Of a stretch of 64,000 nucleotides of DNA, positions 1 to 11,463 are shown in pieces. The notes under the pieces were generated by a model, which had not been told where the DNA came from, did not search any database, and saw nothing but the letters and a program-made list of their open reading frames with translations. The stretch lies in contig JADNRZ010000014.1 of assembly GCA_015501605.1 (NCBI GenBank), positions 62,001 to 126,000 on the forward strand, written 5' to 3'. Each line of letters opens with the position of its first letter. Within the stretch, counting starts at the first letter, position 1. The position numbers and the translations under genes are program-made. This DNA is from Panaeolus papilionaceus (lineage: Eukaryota > Basidiomycota > Agaricomycetes > Agaricales).

Positions 1-1082
1 GCGTTAGACAAGCTGTAGACCATCGTCCGAGAGCAAGAGATATGACTCGACCTCGCGGGAGTGTGTTTGGTCGACGTGCTTCAAGTGTGAAAGTTAGCAG
101 CGCCCATAGTCCATTTCTGGGATATTGAATGCATGACTGCGTCCTTTGAGTGGAGTTAGCAAATGGAAGAGTCTCATTGGCCAGTGGTCGCCAAAGATAG
201 ATCTAATTTTTTTGAAGGATGAGCTAAATGAAACGAATGAGTACAAAATGACTCTGCAACTCACTGGTGCACATAGTGAAATAGGACACAAACTTAGAAA
301 AAGAAATTTGTACCCTTTCTGTGTTTCTGAGCATTCTGTGTAGCATACATCATCTATTCATCATAACCCTCAAACAGTAGGACAAAAGCACACGAAATGG
401 ATAAACAAGAACACCACAAACATGACGCAAAGCACACGAGGCTAAATGTTTCATCTCGGCGTTTAAACCCGCAGCTTGAAATAGACACTCGGGATCTTAT
501 CTGTCAGTTGGAGCTCAGTGCATGCAGTGGACTGGCTTTAAACAGAAACTGAGAAACAGCTGTCAATTTCTCGTGTTTAATAATAATAGATTAGGGTGTC
601 CGAGGGCATGGTAGCGAGAGGTTGGTGAAGCGCAGACTGTAGTATTTGGACCTGTATTGGTGTTTGCAGGTTCAAGTATTGAACTCGTTAATTAGTATTG
701 CAGGCAGTGCTGGACGAGTCAGAAAAGAGATGAGTGAGGCCCGAAATTGACCAGAGTGCAAGGCAAGTAATTGAATAGTTCAGAGAGCAGTGCAATCGAG
801 TCATTGTAGAGCATTAAAACAAACAGAGGACCAACAACTGCACAAGAAAACAAGATTAAGCAGTAACATTGATAGAGAACATGATGGTTCAGTTCAAGTT
901 TTAAGAATAGGAGACGCGGCGCGACTTGTGATTTACGATATCGCGATCACGTGTTTGATGTTGAAGTCCATCCAAGTCTTGGGTTTGAAATTCTGTCCCT
1001 TGTTTCCATCAACGACGACGACGACGACGACCAGGAGTACCATTTAAGTATTTGTAGTGGTTGTTATAACAAGATAAAGGAA
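1..1082. other. upstream intergenic region, no gene seen
   Basis: No open frame here has a convincing ATG, codon pattern or recognisable product; the short frames on either strand overlap each other. The last 120 bases hold a GAC/ACG triplet run just before the next gene and are probably its promoter and 5' leader. Confidence 0.5.
1012..1031. repeat. (ACG)n trinucleotide microsatellite
   Basis: About six to seven perfect ACG/GAC units lie roughly 50 bp upstream of the first ATG of the next gene. Read in that gene's frame they would encode Asp, but no in-frame ATG lies upstream, so this is probably 5' leader. Confidence 0.8.
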
Positions 1083-4000
1083 ATGGCGGAGAATATGGCC
1101 CCGACAACGCGAACAATGAACGCGGATTTCTCCATTTTGGACCATAACAACAATAACAACGACTCCACTCTTTCGACATCATCCAACTTTTTTCCCGCCA
1201 CGGATCATCGCCCAAGCAAGAGATTGGATTTAGCTGCTATTGCAAGGTCAAAGAGACAGAGCACATCGCCTATGAAAGACAGGAACCAGAATCGCCAGGA
1301 AGAACAAACCGGCCACTTTGATTTGTTATCTCTCGATAACCCCATGAAATCTCGTTTGCAACTTGTCAGTCCACCACCAGAGGAAGACCTTGCCTTTATG
1401 AGGGTTGCTGGCAACTCACATTCAGTCAGTCTTTTTTTAATACCATTTTATCTCGTTTGTTATCGATTTCTTCCTTTTTCTAACAATGGGTTCAACAGAG
1501 GTCAAACAGTACTTCGACTAGCTTCACCCCAAGTACTAAGAAGACACCTTCAAAGTCATCAACGAATCCAAAGAGAAAGCGTAACACTCAAACCTCTTCA
1601 CAAGCTTTCAACGCGATAAATGGAGAGTCTTCAACTCAAATGGATCCAGTGGAGGCCACACCCAACCCCAAACCACGAAAGCAGGGTCGTCATGTTCGCA
1701 TTCAATCCATTGACTCACCCACTAAGCCCGCTTCCTCTGGTGCATCAACGACCTCCAGCGGCTCTAAGAGAAGTCCTGCAGAGCCTACTACACCATCCAG
1801 GTCCAAGCCAAAGAACCTTCTTGTTCAATCACCTCATGTGAACAACCCAGAGGCCGACTATCTTCCACCTCTCCCTGCTCTCGCACTGACCTCAAACCCA
1901 GCTCGTCGCGCTGTTCTTGGCTCCCGCAGACGCAGTGCAACCCCAATACCTCACTATGAGCCTCCTACCGACGTGTTCACGCCTCCCCGTCAGGTCTTCA
2001 TCAACCCACCCCCTAAAGAAGGCGCAAATAGAAGCGCGAGCAGAGCCAAATCCGCCGCGACATCCTCTCGTCGCAAGTCTCAGTCTGCCAAAAAGATCAC
2101 TGCGTTGAGGATTCATACTGCCCCTCTAGCTATCAAGCTCGAAATGCCAGACATTGACCTGAGCGAGCCAATGCCGCCTCCTAGTCCAACCGACGATCCG
2201 CTTCTCCTCAGTGGACCTCCTGAGCCTCCTAAGACCTCGCCCGTCCGTCATAGGGAGGCATCTGTTCAAGTCGTCGAGATACCCCTATACAATCCTCGTC
2301 GCATTTCACCGCGCCCAACAACCATCACGAGCACTCCCTTCAGCAACTCCCCTCCCCAGCGCATCAATTTTGCAAACGACCTTCCCCCCTCAAGCCCCGA
2401 GCCTCCTCTCGACTCTGAAGATGTGCAAGCTATCAACGAACTCACTTCCCACCGCGACGTTCAAGTTCCATTTGACTCCTCGGACGACAGCATGATGCAC
2501 CTCGATGATCCACTTGACGCAAACGTGTCTCCTGTTAACCTCTTCAACTTTGATGGTCCTCCGGATTCTGGGTCGTGGAGCGACAGTGACACGGAGACGA
2601 CCACCAACTTTGAAACGACCGCTGAAAGCACCCAGAGGAAGCCGGCTAAGCATGCGTCTCTTCAGGATGCAGGAACACTAGAAGGTGAAGGAGAGTACAC
2701 CGGACGCTGGAGGATGATGGCCATCCGCACCAAGATGGATCCGCCGAGCAGCGCCACGAGAGTTAGGATGGAGGACTGGGGAAGACCGATCAGTCCTTTC
2801 CCCTACCCCAAGGTGAAGAGGTTGAGTTTCCTTGGTGAACGAGAGGATGAAGACGACGAAACTGAGACGCAGGTTGCGGAACAGGCCCAGGATCAGAGCT
2901 TTGAAGCTGAGCAAGAAGAGGAGGAGGAGGAGGAGGAGGAGGAGAGGGAAGTAGCGAGGCTTTCTATCGAACCAGAGGAGGATGCCGCGAGCTCAGCCTC
3001 CGAGGACAGGGAGGAATTGCTGGACGATGACCACAATATGACTGAGGTTCAAGCAGAACCCGAGCACGAAGCGGACACGTCCCAAGAACAGCAAGAGGAA
3101 GAAGAGGAAGAACGTCAGGTGCGGGAATTGTCCATGAGCCTCTCAGACAACGAAGAAGATGAGGAGGAGAGGGAGGTTCGTGAGATGTCCATGGAAGTCT
3201 CTGAAGACGAGAACGAACAAGAAGACGAGCAACCTCTTGTTCTTCCTGCCCGTATACCCTCCGTACCCCGAGAGTCATCTCGTCCACCGCCACCCACTCC
3301 TGAGGCAGAAATCCAAGCTCAGGTTCAAATCCCAGCACAACAGGAGCCTGAGTCCCAACCCGAGCATCTTGACAGTCAGCCACTCCAACCTCGACAAGAG
3401 ATCCCTCATATCCTCCTTGACGAGGACAGTCCTATGGGTCAGCCCCTTAACGAATCTCGTGCTCGGTTTGACGCTACTCCGGAGGATGGAGACGAAAGCA
3501 CGGATACAGATGACGATCCAGGTCTCGTCAAGATTATCAGCTCAGATCCCAGAGCTGCCGCGCGTGCTGCTGCTATTCTCAAACAGGTACGCCTTCTGTG
3601 TTGACTTGTCGACCTTGATACTAAAATAACCCTTTCGATAACAGCACGACTACGAATGCTACACGAAGCTTATGAAGCGGAAGCATTTGTCCAAGAACGC
3701 CTCTCGCCATTCCTTCTCCTTCACAGATGCCAACGGCATCGCCAAAGAGTCTCGAAGACGCGATCTCTCCGCGAGCGGCATCACCAAGCAGCGCCGTCGC
3801 TCAACCATGGGTGTTGTGGGTGACAAGGTCATCATTCCTGGCTCACCTGTCAAGACCCTTCCAGAGCTCCTGCTTGAAGCAGAACATGAAATTTCGTTTG
3901 CTGAGAAGTCGTTCCACGCTCATGAGCACAGTCATATCCATATCAGCCAACCCAAGGACAGGGACCCGTTCAAGACGCCTTTGCCCTCACGGTCACACAA

Positions 4001-5432
4001 ACGACCACGGTTATCCCACTACGACTATTCATTCAACTATGGTTCTACTGACGGTTCTCGTGAGTGGACCAAGGACGAATGGAAACTCTTGGATGCATGC
4101 TTTACCGATCAGCGGGTATTCCTCGCTGAGCATCTCGGATTAGACGAGGAGCTTGCCCCTGTCGAGATAGTCAACCTGGAAGACGTTGTCCAACGCTTTG
4201 TGGATCTCGTAGGCGGTGAGGAATTGATAACTGGATTTGGTGATAATTGGCATGGGTGGGTATATTTATTCTTGATCTGCAAATGTCGAGACTCATGCAT
4301 ATATATTCAAATCAGGGAAAGTTTGCTCGCCCGAACTCAAGCTCTGCAGAAGAAGCAAAGATCAGGAAAGGTTGCGCCTCCAACGACCCCCTACGTCTCA
4401 CCTTCTCGACGCATTTCCCCCAGACCATCTGCTGCATCCGAGTCTCCAGCGATTGTTTCGGAGACCACAGAGACCCAGAATCCTCTTGACGGACTCCAAC
4501 GCCTCGGCACGATGAAAGTTCCAGATTTCACTCCTCTCGGAAGGAGAGTAACGAAACCCTCCAAGAAAGGTCCATCTAAATTCTCCACACCTGTCCTTCC
4601 CGAACCCATCAAGGATGAGACTGCCCCTTTCTCCAGCCTCCCGCCTGAGAAGGATGAGGACAGGTCAATGAGGAGAAAGATACCAGCTGTGCTTCATGCA
4701 CCTAGGTATTCTCATCTCATGGAAGAAGCTGTCGAGGTTAGCCGGGATCTGGGATCGTTCACCGCTGACGCGAGTGGCGAGGGCGACTGGAGACAGAGTG
4801 AGCAAAGTATGGAGGAAGGTGTATCTCAGTACGCCGAAGGCAACAGTTCTATCCTCTCCGGATTGAACGACAACGCTGATGACTCTCACTCCTTCTCATC
4901 ACAACATGAAGAGGAAGAAGCTGCGCCCCAAGGCATGGCTAAACGCGTTACGGGGTTCATCTACTCCTACCTTAAAAGATCCAAACAACCTGAACCTGCA
5001 TCCAAACCCAAGCTCACCTCTCGGCAGCGTGGATTACCCCTCCCACCTCGCTCAGTTCTTGAGAAGCCCCGTGGACCTGTCATCACGCCTGCGAAACCAC
5101 CACCCGCCAAAGGCCCTGCCCCTAAGGACCTTGTCAACCTAAACCCCGCACCTCTCCCTAAACCCTCCAAACTGCCCATGCAACGCAAGCCCAAGCGTCT
5201 AGTGGACCTTCATCCTGCTCCTCCTCCTGTGGAGAGACCTAAGGATTCAGAGAAGGAAGTGTTGTTAAGGAGGCGCAGCAGCACGAGCAGTGTCAAAGAT
5301 CTGATCGGCGGATTTGAGGCAATGCAGAAGAAGGCGAAGGAGGAGGAAGAATTAAGGAGAAAGACGAATCTTAAGAGGGTCACGAGTAGGGGGGCAGACA
5401 AGGAGAAGGAGAAACCCAGATGGAGGTTTTAA
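1083..5432 (+). CDS. Large acidic, Ser/Pro-rich protein of unknown function
   Basis: I do not recognise this protein. Four exons fit well: 1083-1424, 1499-3586, 3645-4255 and 4316-5432, all with GT-AG introns of 58-74 nt, giving about 1385 residues. The third intron is in frame and free of stops, so it is easily missed. The start is the first in-frame ATG. The N-terminal two thirds are Ser/Pro/Thr-rich and probably disordered. Two Glu-rich blocks follow (about 2900-2990 and 3090-3240), with a repeated motif of the type REV-R-L/M-S. The C-terminal third carries the only compact-looking part, around 4060-4350, opening with WTKDEWKLLDACF and closing with GDNWHG, and then a basic Pro/Lys-rich tail. 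WTxDEWxxLD is loosely SANT-like, but that is only a resemblance. A nuclear scaffold is a guess from composition. Confidence 0.75.
2915..2947 (+). repeat. in-frame (GAG)n poly-glutamate tract
   Basis: A nearly pure GAG/GAA run inside the acidic protein encodes around ten consecutive Glu residues. Further GAA/GAG-rich segments follow at about 3090-3230. Such tracts are prone to length change. Confidence 0.85.
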
Positions 5433-6443
5433 GTGAGAGCTCACGATCTTATGCATTCCCTTTTTTTGGTTCGTTCCCATTGTCAGGTTATTTTGACCGT
5501 GCTATGTCATGCGTTATTTTGTTACCAACGCGTTATGATTCCTTCACTTCTTTTATGCACCCCCTGTTTCTCTCTCATCCATTCACCCATTGTATGTAGT
5601 GATCACCTTTTTCTCATATTACTCATCCCAGTTGTTCTTACACATATTCGCGCGATTCTTGTATTATTCACGATGTCCATCATCCTTTTATCTTTTTCAT
5701 CTTCATCCAAGATGTCTGTTTTGCATATACTCTTTCTTTCTTTCATTTATGATAGACATCCATTAAACCTAGAAACAAGCCTTGGTTTTCAATATTTTCC
5801 CCTGCACACAGCTTTTCACCTACAGTCGACTCTTATCTTACCCCTCTACTCTCTAACACTGTTTTCAACAACACGCGACTTTTCACCAAACATCTTTGGA
5901 ACCCTATGTCACTCATCCATTACCATTATGCCCCCTCCCTATTTTATCACACAAATGTATATTTTGAATGAACAAGTCACAGATAGTCACAATAGATATA
6001 ACTGGATTATATACAACTTTTTTTACTTCTGAATATCGCATGTGCAGGAGTGGCATTCTCCTCTGAAATCGTCTGAGGCAAGCCGCGTGACTGTTAAAAG
6101 AATCGCTCAGGATGACAGGTTCAACGATCGGCCGCGGACGGCTTTCACATAACCACAAAAAGCAGAGCCCAAAGGAATCCAACCCTCGTATGCTCCCCCC
6201 TTAGCAAGAGATGAATTTTATTAAAATAATACTATAATACATATGCATGTTGATAGACCTCCTGCTGTTCAAGGGTGGTGTACGGTCTATGGGTGTATCA
6301 GGTAAGAGTTGGCTGACCTCTCCTTTGGATATCCGGGAAGAGCGGTCAAGGTCAGCCTCTACCACGCTGGACATATAAAGTCGTCAGATCTATAGCACGT
6401 ATCCCCCTCAAAATTAAATCTTCTCGTGAATTGATCGTTGACC
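5433..6443. other. pyrimidine-rich 3' region and intergenic spacer
   Basis: The first 600 bases are T/C-rich on the plus strand and read as a hydrophobic 199-codon frame, but it lacks an ATG at its head and its composition is that of a 3' UTR. AT-rich DNA around 6215-6245 and the promoter of the next gene follow. No gene is supported. Confidence 0.55.
6374..6379 (+). promoter_or_regulatory. TATA box candidate for the chitin deacetylase gene
   Basis: TATAAA lies about 65 bp upstream of the ATG at 6444, a plausible spacing for a short fungal 5' leader. No transcript evidence is available from sequence alone. Confidence 0.4.
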
Positions 6444-8534
6444 ATGTTCCCGCATATCCTCGTCCTATCGCTATTGCCCATTCTTGCCCTTGCTCAAGAT
6501 GGCAGCCTTCTAGGGCCTGTCACCAGCTCCGGTGCACTAGGTTACTTCTGCGATCCTGCCAAATGTCAGCTTCCCGACTGTAATTGCGCGAGCACAAGTC
6601 CCCCTGGAGGTCTTCACCCCGTACGTACTTCCCCAACATTCACCAATGCCCGTCTCTCTGGGTTACTTCACCTGGTATTAACATCAATCATGCGTGTCCT
6701 TGCACAGTCCGAAGTACCACAGTTTATTGTCTTCACCGCAGATGATGCGATACAGTCGTACACCTTGGATGCCGTCAACCAGTTCTTGGCCCACCGTAGA
6801 AACCCCAATGGATGCTCTATTAAAATGACCTACTTCACGTCTTTGAGTTACACAAATTACACAATGGTAACTGGTGAGTTGCATCCTTACGTGTCAAATC
6901 TGCCAAGCATAGCTCATTGCCGAATAGATTGGTACGTCGCTGGAAACGAGATTGCGGATCACACGTGAGTTAGCCGACATTTGCTCACGGGCGCCTAATT
7001 TACTCACCGCCCAATAGCATGACACATGTTGGGACCCCGTCTGCCGAAGAGATTAACGGGAACCTCATCGCTCTAAACGCTCTCGCGGGCATTCCTCTAT
7101 CCGCGATCAAGGGTTTTCGTGCGCCCTTTCTCAACTATTCCGCAGAGACTTTGAAGCTGCTAGTTCAGTCACAATTCACTTACGACTCTAGCGCGGTGGC
7201 ATCTATACCTGTTACGGACCCCAATACTGATGCATATTGGCCATACACCCTGGATTACGGAATGGCGAACAACTGTTTGCAAGAAGGGCAATGCAAAGGA
7301 AAGCCGAAGCTGCCAGGATTCTGGGAGATCCCAATGTACGCCTTCTTCGACAAGCAAGGGGTTAGGGGCCCTCATTTAATGGATCCGTGGCTGTAAGAGG
7401 TTGATATGCTCCTTCAGGGAATTTAATTTTGACCTCATCTCGTAGCGATGCCGCCAACGGGGGGACCAAGGTCAATGACCAGGCCACCTTGGAATATATG
7501 CAAGATACGTTCACTACGCACTACAACGGTAATCGTCAACCAATTGGCCTTTACACACATCCCATACATCTTGCTGTAGGCATCTGCGTTTACCAGAAGA
7601 AATGCCTATTTTTAACTAAAACATTGATATCAGGCAAATTATCCTGGAGTAAACTCCCGTAAATCGACTATTGATATGGTCAATAAGTTTCTTGACTGGG
7701 CTCAAGAGCAACAAAATGGTGGGCGAGGTCGCTTATCCGTCGATTTCGACAATTTTCTGAAAAAAAGTCAGTTTGGATCGTGTCGAACGAACAGCTTCTC
7801 GACTGGGTGCAGCACCCAGTGCCTGTGTCTCAACTTGACCGAGTTTCATCGTTGAAGTGCATCACTCCCCAAGTCGACTCGTCTGCCAAGATCTGCAACG
7901 GCATCCCTCAAAATGAAGAGGGTCTCCTCTCGCATTGCGCGTTCTCCGATTCCCCATTTTACACCTGCGTCAGTCGTTCTGTTTAACTGACGGGGCTAAA
8001 GCATTTTCTCAATATCGTTGTTGATTTACAGTACGGTTGTCCATCCGAGCAACCGAGCCCCGCCAACCCAAACCCGCCACAGCAACCACCCACGAATGAA
8101 GGTTCACGCCACAGGTGTAAGCCTACTGACTTAATCCATTCTTCTATTCGTCGCAATTAACGTCGTATCAACAAAAGTGCCACTCAACTGCTCGACAGCA
8201 TTTTGGGACCCCATCGCAGGGAATTGTATTTGCAATACTAGGACCTGCGTGTTCTATGACAACTCTCGTGCCATCGGTGTAAGCCACCGGCATCAATGAC
8301 CCCCTCTACAGTCCAGAAGCTGACTGACTATCCATTTATTAAAACTAGCCAAACGGCGCGAACTTAACCGGTGGTGGCAATTACTCCTCTCCCTCGGAGC
8401 CCCCGACATACGTTCCATTTAATAATGGTGCTGCCCCAGCACTGTCACTTTCTCCAGTAGCTTTGCCGGCGCTTATCCTCGCTCTGGGAGGGTTGATCGG
8501 TGCTCGACTTGTGGGTATCCCGAGGAGGTTCTGA
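6444..8534 (+). CDS. GPI-type chitin deacetylase-like protein (CE4)
   Basis: Predicted secreted polysaccharide deacetylase that would remove acetyl groups from cell-wall chitin. Ten exons join without frame conflict: 6444-6620, 6708-6873, 6928-6964, 7018-7392, 7446-7575, 7634-7718, 7772-7968, 8032-8116, 8178-8278 and 8349-8534, about 512 residues. It opens with a signal peptide ending near ALAQ. A Cys-rich segment (CDPAKCQLPDCNC) precedes the NodB-like domain, which has the metal-site motifs FTADDA and HTMTH, then GFRAPF, GFWEIPMY and a late LLDWV. The order and wording resemble arthropod chitin deacetylases (TFDDA, RAPYL, WE) more than the usual fungal TFDDGP type. A second Cys-rich segment (8180-8270) leads to a hydrophobic tail consistent with a GPI anchor. 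The metal ligands appear intact, so activity is plausible. Confidence 0.88.
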
Positions 8535-9400
8535 TACGTTTATGGCATTTTGACAGGATTTATAATGAGACTCACTGAGTCATAAGCCTAGCTTAGAGTC
8601 GGGAGAGATTCGTCACTTATGTACATACGCGAGATGTTGAACCATCACTTAGACTGAGCACATATTTATCTGGTCATCGGCACGTTCCCTACTCGACATG
8701 GATAATTTTTCTACGATATCCGTAAGTATGTTACTATTTTCTTTGGAAATTATCAGTTTTTTTTCGATTGGGGTATGTAGGACTGGTTCCGATACCCATC
8801 CCGGACACGTTCCTTATGCCTTCACTGCGCCATCACAGTGTGACATGGCAACTTACTATGGAAGGCCACCAACCCACAACCATCTTGACCACCACAGACT
8901 ACCACTCGGTTGGTTCCTATTTTTTTTATAGACGTAAAAAAACAAAAACCCTGTCTTTCAGCTTTTCAAGTCGAGTGTACAACAGGACCTACCGACAAGA
9001 TTTTCTCTCTCCCGCATCTCGCATAACTAATACTTAGTGGTCAATCGAGTGACTTTATGTATATTCCCCGTGCCACATCTGTTGTCCATCATGTTGGTAC
9101 TGCTCGCTTGCTAGAGTATTATGTCTTTGCAGGCAGGCAGTCTTCGTTGACTTTATGGAATTTGAACGTTCTAATAACTCCCATACTATATCCCCCACAT
9201 GAACGCACCTAAATTTCGACATGTACACTTTTTCGGTCGAACAATTTTCCAACTTCGCGATAACATCCAGCAGACTTAAAACTGTGAAGTGCACTGAATT
9301 GGTGGACTGGTTCGAAACATGCACTTTCATCACTGCCGTTAATGGCGAAGCGCTCTCAACAGTGAAGGAGGACGATTATCCTCCACCTGTACAGTGAACA
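8535..9400. other. gene-poor spacer
   Basis: Contains the likely 3' end of the deacetylase transcript and short frames with no recognisable product. Codon-like stretches are brief and interrupted. Confidence 0.5.
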
Positions 9401-9960
9401 CGAACTGGTGTATCAACCCGCTGTTTCAACATGTCCCATGCTTGGAGGACCTATCTGTCGAAGGTTTGTGATGGTGTTCACTCTACACTACGGTCATTCT
9501 ACTGACAGCTGTTTCGCATCTTGTCAGCGAAACGTTTGATAATGGTCGACTCCCTAGATCTCCCGGGATACTTGCGCGCTGCGTCATACTCACTTAAAGC
9601 GATATCCCTCTCCTGGAACGAAAATGATGACAACGTTATAAAATTACTTCGCGATGGTCTTCGGGCGTTGACTAGCAACCTCCTAGAGCGCATCAAACTC
9701 AAAGCAGAAGTCAAAGCTGAAGGACTACCGCTACCTTCTACATACTTCCTACCATGGATTCGACGAGCTCCTGATGGAAGATCACCATGTCCATTTTCCA
9801 CGCCTTCGGGAAGTGGACATTTGCTTTGTATTGACGACACCTACAGCCATGCTTCACGTCGACGAGGAAGACGGCATTGGTGCCCCAGCATTTCTGAGGA
9901 CGAGATTACGGAGGTTGCTCGCTGTAGATGCGGATACACATGGGGGGTTGAAATGTAATG
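9400..9960 (+). pseudogene. decayed leucine-rich (F-box/LRR-like) relic
   Basis: Two plus-strand frames read like one repeat-rich protein broken by a frame change. The first, from about 9521, contains LRAASYSLKAISLSWNEN and LLRDGLRALTSNLLERI. The second, visible from about 9745, contains FDELLMEDHHVHFPRLREV. A line just upstream (FQHVPCLEDLSVEG) has the same style. Spacing of Leu and FPRLREV-type lines resembles the LRR part of basidiomycete F-box proteins, but no F-box, clear start or consistent frame was found. An intron could explain one break (GTTTGT...GACAG at about 9463-9508) but not all of them. Confidence 0.3.
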
Positions 9961-11463
9961 TTACAGTAGCCGCAGTAGCCGCAGGGGATTACTGCTACCA
10001 CTCGCGTGCTATTGCTCCCTTACGGGTCTAAGGACTCATATACACCTGTTTCCATTCTTTCGAGTATGATATTCTAACAATTTGAACGAAGCAAAGCATT
10101 TGGACTCCTAAAAGACTGCAATCGAACTTGCCATCACACGAATTCGAAGTTGAGAGTCCGCAATCAAATCAACTAGGCGCCTTGTCATCTCTACGATTGA
10201 TGATGAGGGTAATGATTGCGCGGGTCATACTGCGTAAATTATTTCTTACCCCCCACTCGACCACTCTGCACCATTCTCTGCAAAATGGTACCGGTTTGAT
10301 GTCATTGAATACCTCAATCAGTATATTGCATTGGGAGGTACCAAGGCATTACCTGTCATTGCTATACAGCATCATCAGGCTGTTTGGTTCATGAATTATT
10401 TAGGGCTTTTCGACTGACAACATTCGAACTTGTAATGAGCACTTATCCTGGTTCGCACAAACCTTGTGGAATAAGTTATGTCCGCCGACTGATTGAATGT
10501 GTGCCTATGGCATATCCACATGAACCCCTCAAGACTCAATCTCGTGAGTCAGTCCTAGTAGCATATGACCGGCACTGGCCCTAAGGCTCCACCATAGTAA
10601 CACGAAAGCAAATGCACACGATGTTCTCCTGAGTTCTCCCATCGATGAGCGCGATAGGCTGTGATTCACACTGATGGGACTCGTCGCATTTCACCGAGCC
10701 ATGAACCTATCGAATCTTGGGACTTCTATGCCGACTATCTTTCCCTTTCCTGACCAGGTTCCGCGGATACTCCAGACAAGGCGCTAAATTCTGTCACCCC
10801 GATGAAAATGAGCGGTACGCTCCCCATCCTTGGCTCAGTATAGTTGATATCTCAACTGCCGAATATTTCGCCATATCGGATTCCCCGAATTAGAGCCGGA
10901 GCTTACTATCGTTTACATAGGTTGATAAGTGCTTCTCAGAAATAGAAGGATGCGTGTTCTGTTCTATATGGAGCGAGTGAACGAACGAGACAGCGGGGTT
11001 GCACGGCGTGAGTATGTAAATGGAACAAGTGAATGTACTCGGCTTCTGATATTGTAATCGATTCGATACGTTGCTGATCCATATCTATATAAAAATAAGC
11101 GATGGTTTGAGAAGATGCGCAGTGTGGGGGTGGTGTTTAGATGGTCTGAATCATGATGATACTCCTGAGGTCGCCAGATATCTTCGATAACTTGGAACAA
11201 AATACAGAAGTAGAAACAATTTTTTTGGTATATACAGGAATTAAACGACTTGTACGAAAATATTTATAACATGCATTGAGGCAATTCTGCGACGACGAAG
11301 GAAGGAAGGCAACCAATTGAAAATATTTCCAAAAATGTCGAAATGAGGTTCACGTGACCATAGCAATGGTTGGGAGTTGTCTTGGAATTCTTTCTTTACT
11401 GGTTTCCTTTCCATTTTATTCTCCATTTATTTAGCATTTTTGTCATCGTCGTCGACGGTGTCC
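9961..11463. other. gene-poor spacer and promoter region
   Basis: Short frames around 10130-10590 look partly protein-like (for example a run containing KWYRFDVIEYLNQYIALGG near 10284), but stops interrupt them and no family is recognised. They may be relic coding DNA. The last few hundred bases are presumably the promoter of the next gene; an apparent upstream extension of its frame has no ATG. Confidence 0.4.

Noticed and set aside
5433..6032. 199-codon hydrophobic plus-strand frame as a membrane protein
   Set aside because: It begins without ATG directly after a stop codon, and its hydrophobicity reflects T/C-rich 3' UTR DNA.
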